Below are positions 63,862 through 64,000 of a DNA stretch of 64,000 nucleotides, piece by piece. Position numbers and translations under genes: made by a program. How positions within the stretch are numbered: the stretch's first letter is position 1; the number at the start of each line of letters is the position of its first letter. Where the stretch lies: the NCBI GenBank assembly GCA_016124735.1, contig WGMZ01000001.1, positions 43,175 to 107,174 of the forward strand, written 5' to 3'. The notes beneath the pieces are model-generated. The model had not been told where the DNA came from and searched no databases. It saw only the letters and a program-made list of their open reading frames with translations. Source of the DNA: Bacteroidota bacterium (GTDB lineage: Bacteria; Bacteroidota; Bacteroidia; UBA8524).

Positions 63862-64000
63862 TGTAGGCTTCCCTTCTTTAGGACAGAGCTAAGTTATAAT
63901 ATCTTTATCTAATTCCTCTCTGGGGCTAGCCCCAGAGAGGAATTTTGCGGCATAAACCACAGGGGGCAAATTCCCTAAACTATCATGTGGTCTAAAGTGG
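63862..64000 (-). mobile_element. IS3-family insertion sequence, 3' end only
   Basis: The element enters from the right window edge. Its probable terminus is TGTAGGCTTCCCTTC starting at 63862; transposase stop at 63889. The other end, its terminal repeat and target duplication are outside the window. Confidence 0.6.
63889..64000 (-). CDS. IS3-family transposase (orfB), C-terminal fragment
   Basis: 37 codons on the minus strand, truncated by the window end. HFRPHDSLGNLPPVVYA is the characteristic end of IS3-type integrase-core transposases (compare the usual RPHxSLGxxxP). The following codons contain a perfect 34-base palindrome (63911-63944). The catalytic DDE residues lie outside the window. 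Confidence 0.75.
   Translation of the reverse strand, partial: HFRPHDSLGNLPPVVYAAKFLSGASPREELDKDIIT

Noticed and set aside
63911..63944. The long palindrome as a rho-independent terminator
   Set aside because: It has no loop and no following T run, and lies within the transposase reading frame; reported instead as an unexplained palindrome.
1..64000. CRISPR array, tRNA or rRNA genes
   Set aside because: No regularly spaced repeats, cloverleaf-like sequences with CCA-adjacent acceptor stems, or rRNA signatures were recognised by reading; a tRNA scan could not be run.

Overview
The window is a chromosomal segment of a member of the Bacteroidota, probably Flavobacteriales-like; I cannot place it more precisely. 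The evidence is consistent. Six proteins carry a C-terminal type IX secretion (T9SS) sorting domain (five type A 'YPNP' tails, one gliding-associated CHU_C tail). There is a CCDC81-type HU/SPOR protein and an ECF sigma factor coupled to a membrane/beta-barrel protein. Several promoters fit the Bacteroidota -33 TTTG / -7 TAnnTTTG pattern. I found no rRNA, tRNA or CRISPR array. Coding density is high and most genes are on the minus strand.

Layout. 0-9.3 kb: the end of a giant PKD-repeat adhesin-like T9SS protein (truncated by the window), then a minus-strand operon HU/SPOR-exbB-exbD-tonB-folC preceded by an outer-membrane barrel. 9.3-15 kb: acetyl-CoA synthetase, a metallophosphoesterase, a T9SS beta-propeller-like protein, a rhomboid protease and a small barrel. 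15.1-18.8 kb: serine biosynthesis (serC-serA) with a DUF1015 protein and a small secreted protein. 18.8-22.2 kb: a minus-strand run M28 peptidase-lipoprotein-secreted protein-DUF535 (VirK/YbjX). 22.2-30.8 kb: housekeeping genes pnp, rpsO, a radical SAM protein, accD, class I aldolase, a GNAT and a PcrA/UvrD helicase. 30.9-34.1 kb: a 1067-residue Kelch/Ig-like T9SS protein. The gap at 34.2-34.5 kb looks empty of protein genes but holds a strong promoter, a long closing stem and a U8 terminator, which I interpret as a 6S-like RNA.

34.5-45.7 kb: M20 dipeptidase, a monooxygenase pseudogene, an APC permease, an arylsulfotransferase-like T9SS protein, bestrophin, a PadR regulator with its membrane partner, a geranylgeranyl reductase-like flavoprotein, an Omp85-type barrel and membrane or secreted unknowns. 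45.8-47.8 kb: ECF sigma factor and a probable anti-sigma/beta-barrel fusion. 49.7-55.2 kb: a compact molybdenum-cofactor operon moaD-moeB-moaE-moaCB(fusion)-moaA-moeA-tauE. It is nearly complete for MPT synthesis and Mo insertion, but has no mobA, molybdate transporter or molybdoenzyme in the window. 55.3-57.7 kb: an ArsR-controlled operon (arsR-SRPBCC-doxX-two YdeI-like proteins) with two palindromic operators.

57.9-64 kb is the accessory end: small lipoproteins, a 730-bp non-coding repeat region, a frameshifted APC permease behind poxB, another lipoprotein, a gene remnant, an inverted second copy of the repeat, and the 3' end of an IS3-family transposase running off the window. The poxB/permease module is therefore bracketed by inverted repeats, one apparently interrupted by the IS.

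All family assignments are from reading the translated sequence. No database search was run.
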